Source: Thermoplasmata archaeon
GTDB taxonomy: Archaea > Thermoplasmatota > Thermoplasmata > RBG-16-68-12
Length of the DNA: 10,999 nucleotides
Assembly: GCA_021788795.1 (NCBI GenBank)
Contig: JAJYKG010000051.1
Span: 1-10,999, forward strand
Reading direction: 5' to 3'
The notes beneath the pieces were generated by a model. That model did not search any database, was not told the DNA's origin, and saw nothing but the letters and a program-made list of their open reading frames with translations. The position numbers and the translations under genes are program-made. The stretch's first letter is position 1. Every line of letters starts with the position of its first letter. Positions 1 to 6,605 of this stretch are shown here, piece by piece.

Positions 1-27
1 GGGAAGGAGCTGAAGGTCATCGCCTAG
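1..27 (+). CDS. C-terminal end of a gene entering from the left (partial)
   Basis: Frame 1 reads G-K-E-L-K-V-I-A and then TAG at 25-27. This looks like the tail of a plus-strand gene converging on the acetyltransferase gene, whose stop codon shares the CTAG at 24-27. Only eight codons are visible, so no function can be given and the call rests on plausible residues and the neat convergent end. Confidence 0.4.
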   Translation, partial: GKELKVIA

Positions 28-455
28 ACGTCGTCCCGAGTCTTCCGGCGGTAGTAGCGAATATCCGTGGTCTCGTAGCCCAGCTTGGCGAAGAGGCTCT
101 GCGAGGCGACGTTGTCCCCCTCGATCAGGGCGGCGAACAGTTCCATGCCTTCCTGGCGGAGGGCCCGCTCGCACGCCCGGACGAGCTTCACAGCGATCCC
201 CTTGTGGCGGTATTCGGGGAGCACAGCCAGGCGGTTGATCCAGCCCTTCCGGGTGTCGTGCGTGCCGAGCACCGTGCCGACGAGCCTCGGGCCGTCGAAC
301 GCTCCCAGGTACAGCGCGCGATTCGAGCGCAGCTGCTGCCCGATCTCCCTCCGGCTGTCGCGGCCGCGGGTCCGGGGATGGAGCCCACAGACCTCGAACA
401 CCTGGATCATCGCGTCGTAGTCCGAGAGGCGCAAGGGCCGGATCCGGACCCGCAT
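24..455 (-). CDS. GNAT-family N-acetyltransferase
   Basis: A 143-residue protein the size of a single GNAT domain. Such enzymes transfer an acyl group from acetyl-CoA to an amine; the substrate here cannot be read from sequence. The N-terminus (IRPLRLSDYDAMIQVFE) is the usual first strand and helix. The acetyl-CoA pyrophosphate-binding motif A is at about residues 75-88 (RLAVLPEYRHKGIA, fitting R/Q-x-x-G-x-G/A), and the N-x-x-S-x-x-L-F-x-K-L-G-Y motif near residues 115-127 is the typical C-terminal part. The ATG at 455 lies two bases after the Nudix stop codon, so the two genes are probably co-transcribed and translationally coupled; a GAGGG sits about 8 bases upstream. The frame stays open further upstream, but that stretch is antisense-like shadow of the Nudix gene and Arg/Pro-rich, so it is not coding. 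Confidence 0.9.
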   Translation of the reverse strand: MRVRIRPLRLSDYDAMIQVFEVCGLHPRTRGRDSRREIGQQLRSNRALYLGAFDGPRLVGTVLGTHDTRKGWINRLAVLPEYRHKGIAVKLVRACERALRQEGMELFAALIEGDNVASQSLFAKLGYETTDIRYYRRKTRDDV

Positions 456-457
456 CC

Positions 458-952
458 TCAGGCCCTCTGCTCGACCAGGTGCCGCGTCGGGTGGACGAAC
501 AGCTCCCGCGCGTCCTGCGCGAGGTACTCGTGGAGGAACGGCGGCATGACCGCGAACTCCCGCAGCTTCGCAAGGGGCAGGAGCCGCATCCGGATGTGCG
601 ATTCGAGGGAGGGGACGTATCCCTGCGCGTCCGGCGTCGGGAACTCCGAGGAGAGGTCGACGAGGAAATAGAAGCCGATCTCGTGGGTCTCGACGCCCTT
701 GAGCGTGTAGAAGTTCTCGTGGACGTAGACGAGCTTGTCCGCCTCGACGTTGAGCCCGGTCTCCTCGTAGACCTCGCGGGACATGCACAGCGCGAGGGTC
801 TCCCCGAACTCCAGGTGGCCCCCGGGGAGGGCGTACTGCTTCCCGCCGCGCCCGTCGTCGCCCTCCTGCAGGAGCACGCGGTCGCCGTGGATGAGGATCG
901 CGCAGCCTCGCACGAGGAACTCGCGGTGGGGATCCAGCTTGCCGAGCGCCAT
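458..952 (-). CDS. Nudix hydrolase
   Basis: A 164-residue Nudix-fold protein; the family hydrolyses nucleoside diphosphates linked to another group X, using a divalent metal. The complete Nudix box G-x5-E-x7-R-E-V-x-E-E-x-G-L is present at residues 45-67 (G45, E51, R59, E60, E63, E64, G66), so all catalytic and metal-binding residues are kept. It is preceded by the usual strand (VLLQEGDDGRGGKQYALPGG). Specificity (NTP sanitation, ADP-ribose, or other) cannot be decided from the sequence. Length is normal for a one-domain Nudix enzyme. The ATG at 952 lies about 28 bases downstream of an AT-rich element (977-984) preceded on the coding strand by a purine-rich stretch, which fits a leaderless or nearly leaderless mRNA. 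The gene leads a probable two-gene unit with the GNAT gene. Confidence 0.93.
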   Translation of the reverse strand: MALGKLDPHREFLVRGCAILIHGDRVLLQEGDDGRGGKQYALPGGHLEFGETLALCMSREVYEETGLNVEADKLVYVHENFYTLKGVETHEIGFYFLVDLSSEFPTPDAQGYVPSLESHIRMRLLPLAKLREFAVMPPFLHEYLAQDARELFVHPTRHLVEQRA

Positions 953-976
953 CGCCTCCGGCGAACGCCCGTCGAC

Positions 977-984
977 GATTTGAG
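977..984 (-). promoter_or_regulatory. Candidate TATA box of the Nudix-GNAT unit
   Basis: The coding strand reads CTCAAATC after GGGGAAGGG, an AT-rich element behind a purine-rich BRE-like stretch. Its centre is about 28 bases from the ATG at 952, which matches archaeal TATA-to-start spacing for a transcript with almost no leader. It is one of few AT-rich spots in the 43-base gap to the upstream gene. Confidence 0.45.
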
Positions 985-995
985 CCCTTCCCCGC

Positions 996-1496
996 TCAAT
1001 ACGCGTGGGACTCGGGCATCCGCACGCCGAGCCGCTGGCAGAGGCGCGCGTGGTCTTCGTGGCTCGTCCACTCGACCCGCAGGTAGTCGGCGATCTCGCC
1101 GTCCGTCATGCCGAGCCGCCGCGCCTCCCGGACCGCGACCTCGTAGGCCTCGACCTCCGTCGGGCGGTCCACGTACGCGAACCGCCGGTCCCAGAGCTCC
1201 TTCCCCTCGTGCCACTGACGGATGTGCGTGAGTTCGTGGAGGATGTCGAGCCACAGGGTGCGCGCGTCCCCCTTCCGCACGTAGTCAAGCCCGGCGCAGA
1301 CGTTGCCCGCCTCCGCGTCGATGTACATGTACGCGTCCTCGGGGACGATGTCGAGCTTGCAGTCCCGCAGGACCTCGGACCCCAGGCCGTCGCCGAAGAG
1401 GGAGCGGAAGGCGCCCGCGCGCGAGAGGCCCGGGAACACCTCCAGGAGCGCGTACTTGCCGGCCTTCACCCTGCGGTTGACCGCGATTTCCGCCAT
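996..1496 (-). CDS. Small HExxH zincin-like protein, putative metallopeptidase
   Basis: A 166-residue protein with HELTH at residues 87-91, the zinc-binding and catalytic HExxH motif. A later segment, R-P-T-E-V-E-A-Y-E-V (111-120), offers Glu114 or Glu116 as a third zinc ligand about 23-25 residues after the second His, a gluzincin-like layout. I cannot assign a named family, and neither substrate nor peptidase activity is shown. No signal peptide or membrane segment is visible, so it is probably cytoplasmic. The ATG at 1496 is preferred over the in-frame ATG at 1565: the extra 23 residues would be low-complexity Pro/Ala/Arg sequence, and an AT-rich palindromic promoter candidate at 1522-1539 lies between the two. 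The gene follows the M1 aminopeptidase by about 87 bases on the same strand, but the promoter candidate suggests its own transcription. Confidence 0.8.
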   Translation of the reverse strand: MAEIAVNRRVKAGKYALLEVFPGLSRAGAFRSLFGDGLGSEVLRDCKLDIVPEDAYMYIDAEAGNVCAGLDYVRKGDARTLWLDILHELTHIRQWHEGKELWDRRFAYVDRPTEVEAYEVAVREARRLGMTDGEIADYLRVEWTSHEDHARLCQRLGVRMPESHAY

Positions 1497-1521
1497 GCCG
1501 GGGGGCCTCGAATCCTCCGCG

Positions 1522-1539
1522 GGCGAAAAACGTTTCGCC
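1522..1539 (-). promoter_or_regulatory. Perfect inverted repeat over the likely promoter of the zincin-like gene
   Basis: GGCGAAA and TTTCGCC form exact 7-base arms around a 4-base centre AACG. The AT-rich core lies about 34 bases from the ATG at 1496, where a TATA box giving a short leader would be expected. The symmetry suggests an operator for a dimeric repressor overlapping the TATA box. A transcript-level hairpin ending the aminopeptidase mRNA, whose stop is 45 bases upstream, is the main alternative. Confidence 0.4.
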
Positions 1540-1583
1540 GCCGGGGCGGGGGCCGACCGCGGCAAGAAGGACGGGGTGAGCCC

Positions 1584-4157
1584 TCACTTCCTCCGCTTGG
1601 CCAGCGCGTCCACCTTGGCCTCCACGCCGGAGAGGCGGATCCTGAGCTCCTTGTTCTCGTCCTTGAGCCGGTCGAGCTCCGCCTGCTGCTCGAGGCGCTT
1701 CGCGCCCTCCGCGTGCTTCGTCCGGATCTCGTTGATCCCGCGGCGGGCGCTCTTCCGGAGGTTGCCCAAGACGGACGTGTCCTCGACCTTCTCCAGCTCG
1801 CCGATCGCCTTCTTGTAGCCCAGCTCGACCATGCCGGCCACGGCCCCGAGCTTCGTGCGGTAGTTCGGGTCCTTCGTGAGGGCCGCGAGCTCGTCGAGCA
1901 CGTCGTCCCTCTTGCGCTCGTGGAAGTAGCCGAGTTTTCCGAGGGCCGTCGCGGCCCCGAACCGGCGCAGCTCGGGCTGCCCGTACTCCGTCCGCTTCAA
2001 GAGGACCTCGAGCCCCCGCTCGTCCCGCAGGTCCGCGAGTCCGAGCGCCGCGCTCCGGGAGATCTGCTCCCCCTGGGACGGGCGGTCCATGCCCTTCACG
2101 AGGGCGTCGAAGGCGCCGTCGTGACGGGTCTGGGCGATCGCGGTGGCCGCCGCGGCCATGGGCACGTACTTGCCGTCGTCCATGTAGCCCTTCACGAGGG
2201 CCCTGAACGCGGCGTCGTCCTTGTAGAACTTGCCGAGGCCCTGGTAGATCCCGCGGCGCACACGGCTGTCCTGGCCCTCGAGGGACGCCAGGAGGACGCC
2301 CCGCGCCTTCGGCGTGCCGATCTCGCCCAGCGCCCGCGCCGCCGCGCGGCGGACGCCCCAGAACTTGTCCTTCGTCAGCGCCTTGCCGAGGGCGTCCACC
2401 GCGGCCTCGTCCCCGACGAGACGGCCCAGGCCCTCGCAGGCCTCCATGCGCCCCCACACTCCTTTCGCGTGCGCGAGCTGCCAGAGGAGCTCCTCCTTCT
2501 CCTTCTTGAACGTCAGCTTCTTCAGGATCACCCCGTCCGGGTCGAAGAGGACCATCCGGGGCCGCCGCGCCGCGGCGATCCGGAACGTCTGCTCGGCCTT
2601 CTCCACCTGGACGGTCTCCCGCCACACGCGCTCGTCCGTCGCGAACTCCAGGGTCACAGGCATGGAGAAGAGGGGCACCTGGTCCTTCACCTCGTGCGTC
2701 TGCTTGACCTTCAGCTCGACCTGGCGGGCCTTGTCGTCCCACGACCACGAGGCCTCGTACTCCGGGTGCCCGGCACCGTAGAGCCACTCCTCGAAGAACC
2801 AGCCGAGGCTCTTCCCCGTGGCCTCCTCGAGGGCGACGCGGAAGTCCGTCGTCTCGACATTCTGCAGCGCGTGGCCCTGCACGTAGTGGCGGATCCCCTT
2901 CCACCACAGGTCGTCCCCGAGGACGGTCCGGAGCATGTGGAGGACGCCGCAGCCCTTGTTATACGTGTGCCCGTCGAGCATGTCCTCCGCGTCGACGAAC
3001 TTGTGCGTGACGATGGGGCGCTTGTACTCCTTCTCCGCCTCCTCGTAGTAGCCCTGGCGGACCTCGTCCAGGTGCACGAGGAACTCGTCCGCGCCGTAGC
3101 GCTCCTCCCACCAAAGGCACTCGAAGTAGTCCGCGAAGGACTCGTTCAGCCAGAGGTGGCCCCAGCTCTTGCACGTGAGGTAGTCGCCGAACCACTGGTG
3201 GGCGAGCTCGTGACTCAGGAGGGAGTCCGAGGAGTAGTCGGGGTACGCCTTCTCGTCCGTGAGGCAGTACTCGTACAGGATCGTCATCGAGGTGTTCTCC
3301 ATGCCGCCGAAGGTGAAGTCGGGGACGCACGCCTGGGCGTACTTGTCCCAGGGGAACTTGAGCCCGGTGACGCGGCCGAAGAACTTCACCATGTCCGGGA
3401 CGCGGGAGAAGCAGAGGTCGACGTACTTCCCGTAGCCTTTGGGCACGTACGCCAGCACGGGGACGCCGTCGGCGTCCCACTCCTTGCTGTCCCACTCCCC
3501 GACGACGAGGGCGACCAGGTAGTTCGGGTGGGGCTTGTCCTGGAGCCAATGGTACGTCCGCGTGCCCTTCGCGGCGTCGTGCTTCTCGGAGACCAGGTGG
3601 CCGTTGGCCACCGCCTTGTACGTCTCCTTCACCGTCACGACGATCTCCGTGGTGAACTTCTGGTTCGGATAGTCGTAGGACGGATACCAGGCGCGGTTGT
3701 CCATCTCCTCGCCCTGGGTCCAGACGATCCGCGGCTTGTTCGGGTAGGCCTTGTCCGGCGCGGGGAAGAACATCCCCTTCTTCGGCGCCGCGGTGTAGCG
3801 GATGCGGAGCTCGAACGGCTCGCCCGCCTTGCGCGCCCGCGGCAGGTGGACGAGCAGCTGCTCGCCGTGGACCTCGAACTCGAGCGCCTTGCCCGAGTCG
3901 TCCTTCACGCCGCGGATGTCGAGGCCGTCCTGGTCGAAGGCGACCTCCTTGAGCCCGTCGTTGATGGCGGCGAGCCGGTGCGTCGCGGTGCCGGTCACGG
4001 TCTTCGCCTCGTCGTCGATCGCGATGTCCAGGCGCATGTGGTGCAGCTGGAACGTCCGCTCGGGGGGCCAGCGCTCGCGCGTGTCCGCCGGGGCGAACGT
4101 GTGGTCGGAGAACGCGCCCATCCGCTGCGCCTTGCAAGATTCGAGGAAGTCCGTCAT
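1584..4157 (-). CDS. M1-family zinc aminopeptidase with C-terminal HEAT repeats and coiled coil
   Basis: An 857-residue gluzincin that should remove N-terminal residues from peptides in the cytoplasm; no signal peptide is seen. The N-terminal beta domain (about 35-225) precedes the catalytic domain, which carries G-G-M-E-N at 284-288 (substrate N-terminus recognition), H316-E317-x-x-H320 and, after 18 residues, Glu339 in the L-N-E-S context. Tyr399 in H-T-Y-N-K-G is the expected transition-state tyrosine. The catalytic part ends near 460 and a beta-rich segment follows to about 550. Residues about 565-790 are Ala/Leu/Gly-rich helical repeats of HEAT type (R-R-A-A-A-R-A-L-G-E-I-G near 603-614 is typical), and 815-857 form a charged coiled coil. 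This replaces the ERAP1-type helical domain of many M1 enzymes. The ATG at 4157 is the longest plausible start; Met13 (4121) is possible. No clear Shine-Dalgarno sequence. Confidence 0.95.
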   Translation of the reverse strand: MTDFLESCKAQRMGAFSDHTFAPADTRERWPPERTFQLHHMRLDIAIDDEAKTVTGTATHRLAAINDGLKEVAFDQDGLDIRGVKDDSGKALEFEVHGEQLLVHLPRARKAGEPFELRIRYTAAPKKGMFFPAPDKAYPNKPRIVWTQGEEMDNRAWYPSYDYPNQKFTTEIVVTVKETYKAVANGHLVSEKHDAAKGTRTYHWLQDKPHPNYLVALVVGEWDSKEWDADGVPVLAYVPKGYGKYVDLCFSRVPDMVKFFGRVTGLKFPWDKYAQACVPDFTFGGMENTSMTILYEYCLTDEKAYPDYSSDSLLSHELAHQWFGDYLTCKSWGHLWLNESFADYFECLWWEERYGADEFLVHLDEVRQGYYEEAEKEYKRPIVTHKFVDAEDMLDGHTYNKGCGVLHMLRTVLGDDLWWKGIRHYVQGHALQNVETTDFRVALEEATGKSLGWFFEEWLYGAGHPEYEASWSWDDKARQVELKVKQTHEVKDQVPLFSMPVTLEFATDERVWRETVQVEKAEQTFRIAAARRPRMVLFDPDGVILKKLTFKKEKEELLWQLAHAKGVWGRMEACEGLGRLVGDEAAVDALGKALTKDKFWGVRRAAARALGEIGTPKARGVLLASLEGQDSRVRRGIYQGLGKFYKDDAAFRALVKGYMDDGKYVPMAAAATAIAQTRHDGAFDALVKGMDRPSQGEQISRSAALGLADLRDERGLEVLLKRTEYGQPELRRFGAATALGKLGYFHERKRDDVLDELAALTKDPNYRTKLGAVAGMVELGYKKAIGELEKVEDTSVLGNLRKSARRGINEIRTKHAEGAKRLEQQAELDRLKDENKELRIRLSGVEAKVDALAKRRK

Positions 4158-4200
4158 GGTGTGGCCTCTGGAGCCGCTAGGGAGAAGGGATGGCGGCAGG

Positions 4201-4214
4201 GTACTTACGCATTC
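4201..4214 (-). promoter_or_regulatory. Weak candidate promoter element of the aminopeptidase gene
   Basis: The coding strand reads GAATGCGTAAGTAC, the most AT-rich stretch close upstream of the ATG at 4157. Its position would give a leader of about 23 bases. The motif is a poor TATA box. The palindromic CTTAAG further upstream, listed for the divergent gene, could instead serve both directions. Confidence 0.2.
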
Positions 4215-4250
4215 TTGCCGGACCGTCGGGAGCCGCCGGGGGCCGCAGGG

Positions 4251-4256
4251 CTTAAG
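4251..4256 (+). promoter_or_regulatory. TATA-like element of the 169-aa gene
   Basis: CTTAAG stands alone in a GC-rich divergent region, with its centre about 26.5 bases before the GTG at 4280. This is the spacing expected when transcription starts at or next to the start codon. The element is self-complementary, so it may also be read toward the aminopeptidase. Confidence 0.5.
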
Positions 4257-4279
4257 GCCCGGGGCCCTTTCGCTCGGCC

Positions 4280-4789
4280 GTGGACCCGGACCGGTCGGAG
4301 GACATCGAGGCGGCGTTCGAGCGGATCCACCGCCCCCTGCGGTGGCCCCTCGCCGACTACCGCCGGAGGAAGGTGGCCCGCGTCGGCTTCACCGGGTATG
4401 TCTTCTCGCGCGGCCGCGGGGACGCGGTCGCGGGCTTCGCCTACGGGTTCGCGCTGCGGCCTGGGGCCCTCCCGGGGATCCGGGAGCCGCCCGAGGCGGC
4501 CGTCTACGTCTTCGCGAGGCCCCGGGGGTCGACCCTCCACCGCGACCTCGTGACCCGCCCGCGCAGCCCCGTGCGACGCCTGGTGGCCGACGCCCGCGCC
4601 CTGCCGCACCCGTTCGAGTTCCACCCGGAGGCCGAGGTCGTCGCCGTCCGCCACCGGCCCATGGGGCGGCTGCCGCGGGAGCTCTTCGTGCTCGGCGCCG
4701 CGGACTTCTTCATGGTCAGCCAGGGGCACCTGCAGACCGGGGGATTCGTGCGCCGGGTCACCGCGGCGACGGAGCGCCGCGGCCCGTGA
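4280..4789 (+). CDS. Hypothetical protein, 169 aa, not recognised
   Basis: I do not recognise this family. The protein is rich in Arg, Ala and Pro, with no membrane segment or signal peptide. It appears to be a mixed alpha/beta protein, with strand-like stretches such as V-A-R-V-G-F-T-G-Y-V-F (32-42), A-A-V-Y-V-F-A-R and A-E-V-V-A-V-R, and a hydrophobic end L-F-V-L-G-A-A-D-F-F-M-V before a short tail. No catalytic motif stands out. The case for a real gene is the well-placed TATA-like element, 26-27 bases before the GTG start, and exact packing with its neighbours: it diverges from the aminopeptidase and its stop lies three bases from the stop of the convergent winged-helix gene. The antisense frame over the same stretch is also open, as is common at this GC content. 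Confidence 0.75.
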   Translation: MDPDRSEDIEAAFERIHRPLRWPLADYRRRKVARVGFTGYVFSRGRGDAVAGFAYGFALRPGALPGIREPPEAAVYVFARPRGSTLHRDLVTRPRSPVRRLVADARALPHPFEFHPEAEVVAVRHRPMGRLPRELFVLGAADFFMVSQGHLQTGGFVRRVTAATERRGP

Positions 4790-4792
4790 GGC

Positions 4793-5107
4793 TCAGGCGC
4801 CCATCTCGACGGCCAGGGCCGGCGGCACGTGGGGGCGGTCGAGGACCTCGAACACCCGGGACCAGTTGTCGCCCAGGTCGCGGGAGCAGCGCAGGACGCC
4901 GAGGTCCACGAGGCTCTGCAGCCGCCGCCGGGTGCGGTTCGCCGGCCACCGGAACCGGATCGCCATGTACTCGACCACGGACCGCTCGTGCGCGCCCCGG
5001 TCGGGGAACTGGACCTGGAGGGCCGTGGCGAGGATCGCGAGGTCCTCGCGCATCTCTGGGTCGTCGACGTCCATGAGCACGGACCACAGGCCTCGGATGC
5101 GGGACAT
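4793..5107 (-). CDS. Small winged-helix DNA-binding-like protein
   Basis: A 104-residue protein. An N-terminal helical part (M-R-E-D-L-A-I-L-A-T-A-L, about 19-30) is followed by a pattern typical of a winged helix: helices at about 41-52 and 55-68 (A-N-R-T-R-R-R-L-Q-S-L-V-D-L-G-V-L) and then a strand-turn-strand wing R-C-S-R-D-L-G-D-N-W-S-R-V-F-E-V-L (73-89). The recognition-helix region is Arg-rich, which fits DNA binding. It is probably a transcription regulator; its target is unknown. No ligand domain is present. The ATG at 5107 is chosen because the open frame upstream is Arg/Ala/Ser-rich low-complexity sequence antisense to the next gene. It diverges from the adenosine-specific kinase-like gene, which is a possible target. 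Confidence 0.75.
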   Translation of the reverse strand: MSRIRGLWSVLMDVDDPEMREDLAILATALQVQFPDRGAHERSVVEYMAIRFRWPANRTRRRLQSLVDLGVLRCSRDLGDNWSRVFEVLDRPHVPPALAVEMGA

Positions 5108-5217
5108 GAAGGCGGGGACCCGCGCCGCTCCGCCTGACCGTTCGCCATGCAGGTAGCGTACGGCTACGCGGGTCCGGCGCCGGGCGCGGGGGTTCCGCCT
5201 GCAGGATGCGGCAAGCG

Positions 5218-5223
5218 TTTTAT
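5218..5223 (+). promoter_or_regulatory. TATA box of the adenosine-specific kinase / amidotransferase unit
   Basis: GCGTTTTATCG contains the T-rich core TTTTAT, whose centre lies about 26.5 bases before the GTG at 5247. The same spacing is seen for the gene at 4280, which supports a leaderless mRNA. Surrounding sequence is strongly GC-rich, so the element stands out. Confidence 0.6.
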
Positions 5224-5246
5224 CGCCCTGGACCGATACGCGCCCC

Positions 5247-5738
5247 GTGTCCGTGGAGACGGAGCTTGTCCCGATCGAGAACCCGGACGGCCTGAACGTC
5301 ATCCTGGGCCAGACGCACTTCATCAAGACCGCGGAGGACGTCCACGAGGCTCTCGTGAACGCCGTCCCGGGCATCCGCTTCGGAGTGGCCTTCTGCGAGG
5401 CCTCGGGCCCGTGCCTGGTCCGCGTGGAGGGGAACGACGAGCCGCTGAAGGCCCTCGCCGCGAAGAACGCGCTCGCGGTCGGGGCAGGGCACTTCTTCAT
5501 CGTCTTCGTTCAGGAGGCGTACCCGCTCAACCTCCTCCGCGCCCTGCGCGAGGTGCCCGAGGTCGTGAACCTGTACGCGGCCACCGCGAACCCCATCGAC
5601 GTCGTCGTGGCGACGAACGCCCGCGGCCGCGGCGTGCTCGGGGTCATCGACGGCGAGCGGGCGAAGGGCGTCGAGACGGCCGAGGACCGGAAGGAACGGA
5701 GGGCGTTCCTGCGGAAGATCGGGTACAAGCTGGGCTGA
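5247..5738 (+). CDS. Adenosine-specific kinase-like protein (DUF355 / PF04008)
   Basis: A 163-residue protein matching the compact archaeal and thermophile family annotated as adenosine-specific kinase (PF04008) along its whole length. Conserved blocks are C-E-A-S-G-P-C-L-V-R-V-E-G-N-D at about 50-64, the N-A-x-x-x-G-A-G-H-F-F-I-V-F block at 74-87, P-E-V-V-N-L-Y-A-A-T-A-N-P at 104-116, and G-R-G-V-L-G-V-I-D-G at 127-136 followed by G-V-E. The family is known from structures and reported to bind adenosine or AMP; the physiological reaction is poorly established, so the name is a family label. The GTG at 5247 is chosen for TATA spacing and because the protein then begins as its relatives do. 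The next gene starts one base after its stop codon. Confidence 0.92.
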   Translation: MSVETELVPIENPDGLNVILGQTHFIKTAEDVHEALVNAVPGIRFGVAFCEASGPCLVRVEGNDEPLKALAAKNALAVGAGHFFIVFVQEAYPLNLLRALREVPEVVNLYAATANPIDVVVATNARGRGVLGVIDGERAKGVETAEDRKERRAFLRKIGYKLG

Positions 5739-5739
5739 C

Positions 5740-6483
5740 ATGTGCCGCATCCTCGCGATCGTGAGCCGGAGGCCGATCCCCCCGGAAGTCCTCCTGTCGT
5801 TCCGGGCGCTCGCGGACACCGGGAGGGGGTTCCGCGACTTCGGCTGCCCGCAACCCAACCCGAAGACGGGCCACCCGGACGGCTGGGGCCTCGCGTGCGT
5901 CGGCGCGGAGGGCGAGTTCTACGCCCGCAGCCCGCTCAGGGCCACCGTGGACCCGAAGTTCGAGGACGCGGTGCGCCGCCTCGGCCGCACGTGCAGCCCG
6001 CCGCTCCTCCTCCTGGCCCACGTGCGCTGGGCGGCGTTCAAGGACACCGTCCAGGAACCGTACTGCCATCCCTTCCGCCGCGAGGTGGACCACCATCCGG
6101 TCTTCTTCGCCCACAACGGCCAGATCGACGGCCTTCACCTGAAGGACGGGAAGATCGACAGCCAGGTCATCTTCGACCGGTTCGCGGAAGCCCTCGGGCC
6201 CGAGATCCGCCCGCTCCCCGAGCTGAAGGAGGCCCTGGCGAGGGCGAAAGAGGCCCTCGACGCGGAGTATCCGCGGAAGGTCGAGTCGTACACGTTCGCC
6301 ATGATCGAGGGCCCCCGCATCATCGCCCACCGCGACGCGCGCACGTGCGTCCCCTACTACACGCTTCACGAGACGCGCACGGAGGACATGAAGGTGGTCT
6401 GCTCCGAGGTCCTCCCGGCGCTGCCCGGCCGCTGGCGCATGCTGCGCAACGGGGAGTTCCTCGAGCTCCCGTCGACGTGGTAA
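5740..6483 (+). CDS. Class II glutamine amidotransferase (GATase_4 / YafJ type)
   Basis: A 247-residue stand-alone N-terminal-nucleophile glutaminase domain. Cys2 directly after the initiator Met is the expected nucleophile, exposed when Met is removed. Other family landmarks are H-P-D-G-W-G at 45-50, H-V-R-W-A at 94-98 (binding of the glutamine carboxylate), H-N-G-Q-I-D at 125-130 (oxyanion region), D-S-Q-V-I-F near 140-145 and C-S-E-V-L at 221-225. It should release ammonia from glutamine or hydrolyse a related gamma-glutamyl amide. No synthetase domain is fused and none is encoded beside it, so the acceptor is unknown. The ATG follows the upstream TGA by one base without a Shine-Dalgarno sequence, indicating translational coupling with the adenosine-specific kinase-like gene. 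Confidence 0.93.
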   Translation: MCRILAIVSRRPIPPEVLLSFRALADTGRGFRDFGCPQPNPKTGHPDGWGLACVGAEGEFYARSPLRATVDPKFEDAVRRLGRTCSPPLLLLAHVRWAAFKDTVQEPYCHPFRREVDHHPVFFAHNGQIDGLHLKDGKIDSQVIFDRFAEALGPEIRPLPELKEALARAKEALDAEYPRKVESYTFAMIEGPRIIAHRDARTCVPYYTLHETRTEDMKVVCSEVLPALPGRWRMLRNGEFLELPSTW

Positions 6484-6546
6484 CGAGTCGGTAACCCGCG
6501 CCGCGGCAGCCTCTCCCGGCTTAGGGTGAGAAACGGCAGAAAGGGC

Positions 6547-6552
6547 TATATA
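6547..6552 (+). promoter_or_regulatory. TATA box of the tfb gene
   Basis: GGGCTATATAGACC contains a canonical TATATA core, the clearest archaeal promoter in the window, with the purine-rich GAAACGGCAGAAAGGG before it as a possible BRE. Transcription should begin near 6575, about 30 bases before the favoured TTG start at 6606. Confidence 0.75.
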
Positions 6553-6587
6553 GACCCAGTTTCGTCGGGTGGGTATTATTGCCGGTC

Positions 6588-6595
6588 GGGGGAGG
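6588..6595 (+). promoter_or_regulatory. Shine-Dalgarno sequence that decides the tfb start
   Basis: GGGGGAGG is strongly complementary to the 16S rRNA tail and ends 10 bases before the TTG at 6606. A second in-frame TTG at 6579 lies upstream of this site and cannot use it. The site also lies just inside the mRNA predicted from the TATA box. Confidence 0.55.
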
Positions 6596-6605
6596 ACCTG
6601 ATACG

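Noticed and set aside
456..788. Upstream extension of the acetyltransferase frame to 254 residues
   Set aside because: The added part is Arg/Pro/Ala-rich and overlaps the Nudix gene in another frame, and the GNAT domain is complete from 455.
1497..1565. N-terminal extension of the zincin-like protein from ATG 1565
   Set aside because: The 23 extra residues are low-complexity and would span the palindromic promoter candidate.
1005..4553. A 1182-codon plus-strand open frame opposite the aminopeptidase and zincin-like genes
   Set aside because: It is an antisense shadow in high-GC DNA: the translation is rich in Arg, Val, Leu, Glu and Pro with no domain, whereas the minus strand encodes clear catalytic motifs throughout.
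5108..5500. N-terminal extension of the winged-helix protein to 235 residues
   Set aside because: The extension overlaps the adenosine-specific kinase-like gene antisense and has low-complexity composition.
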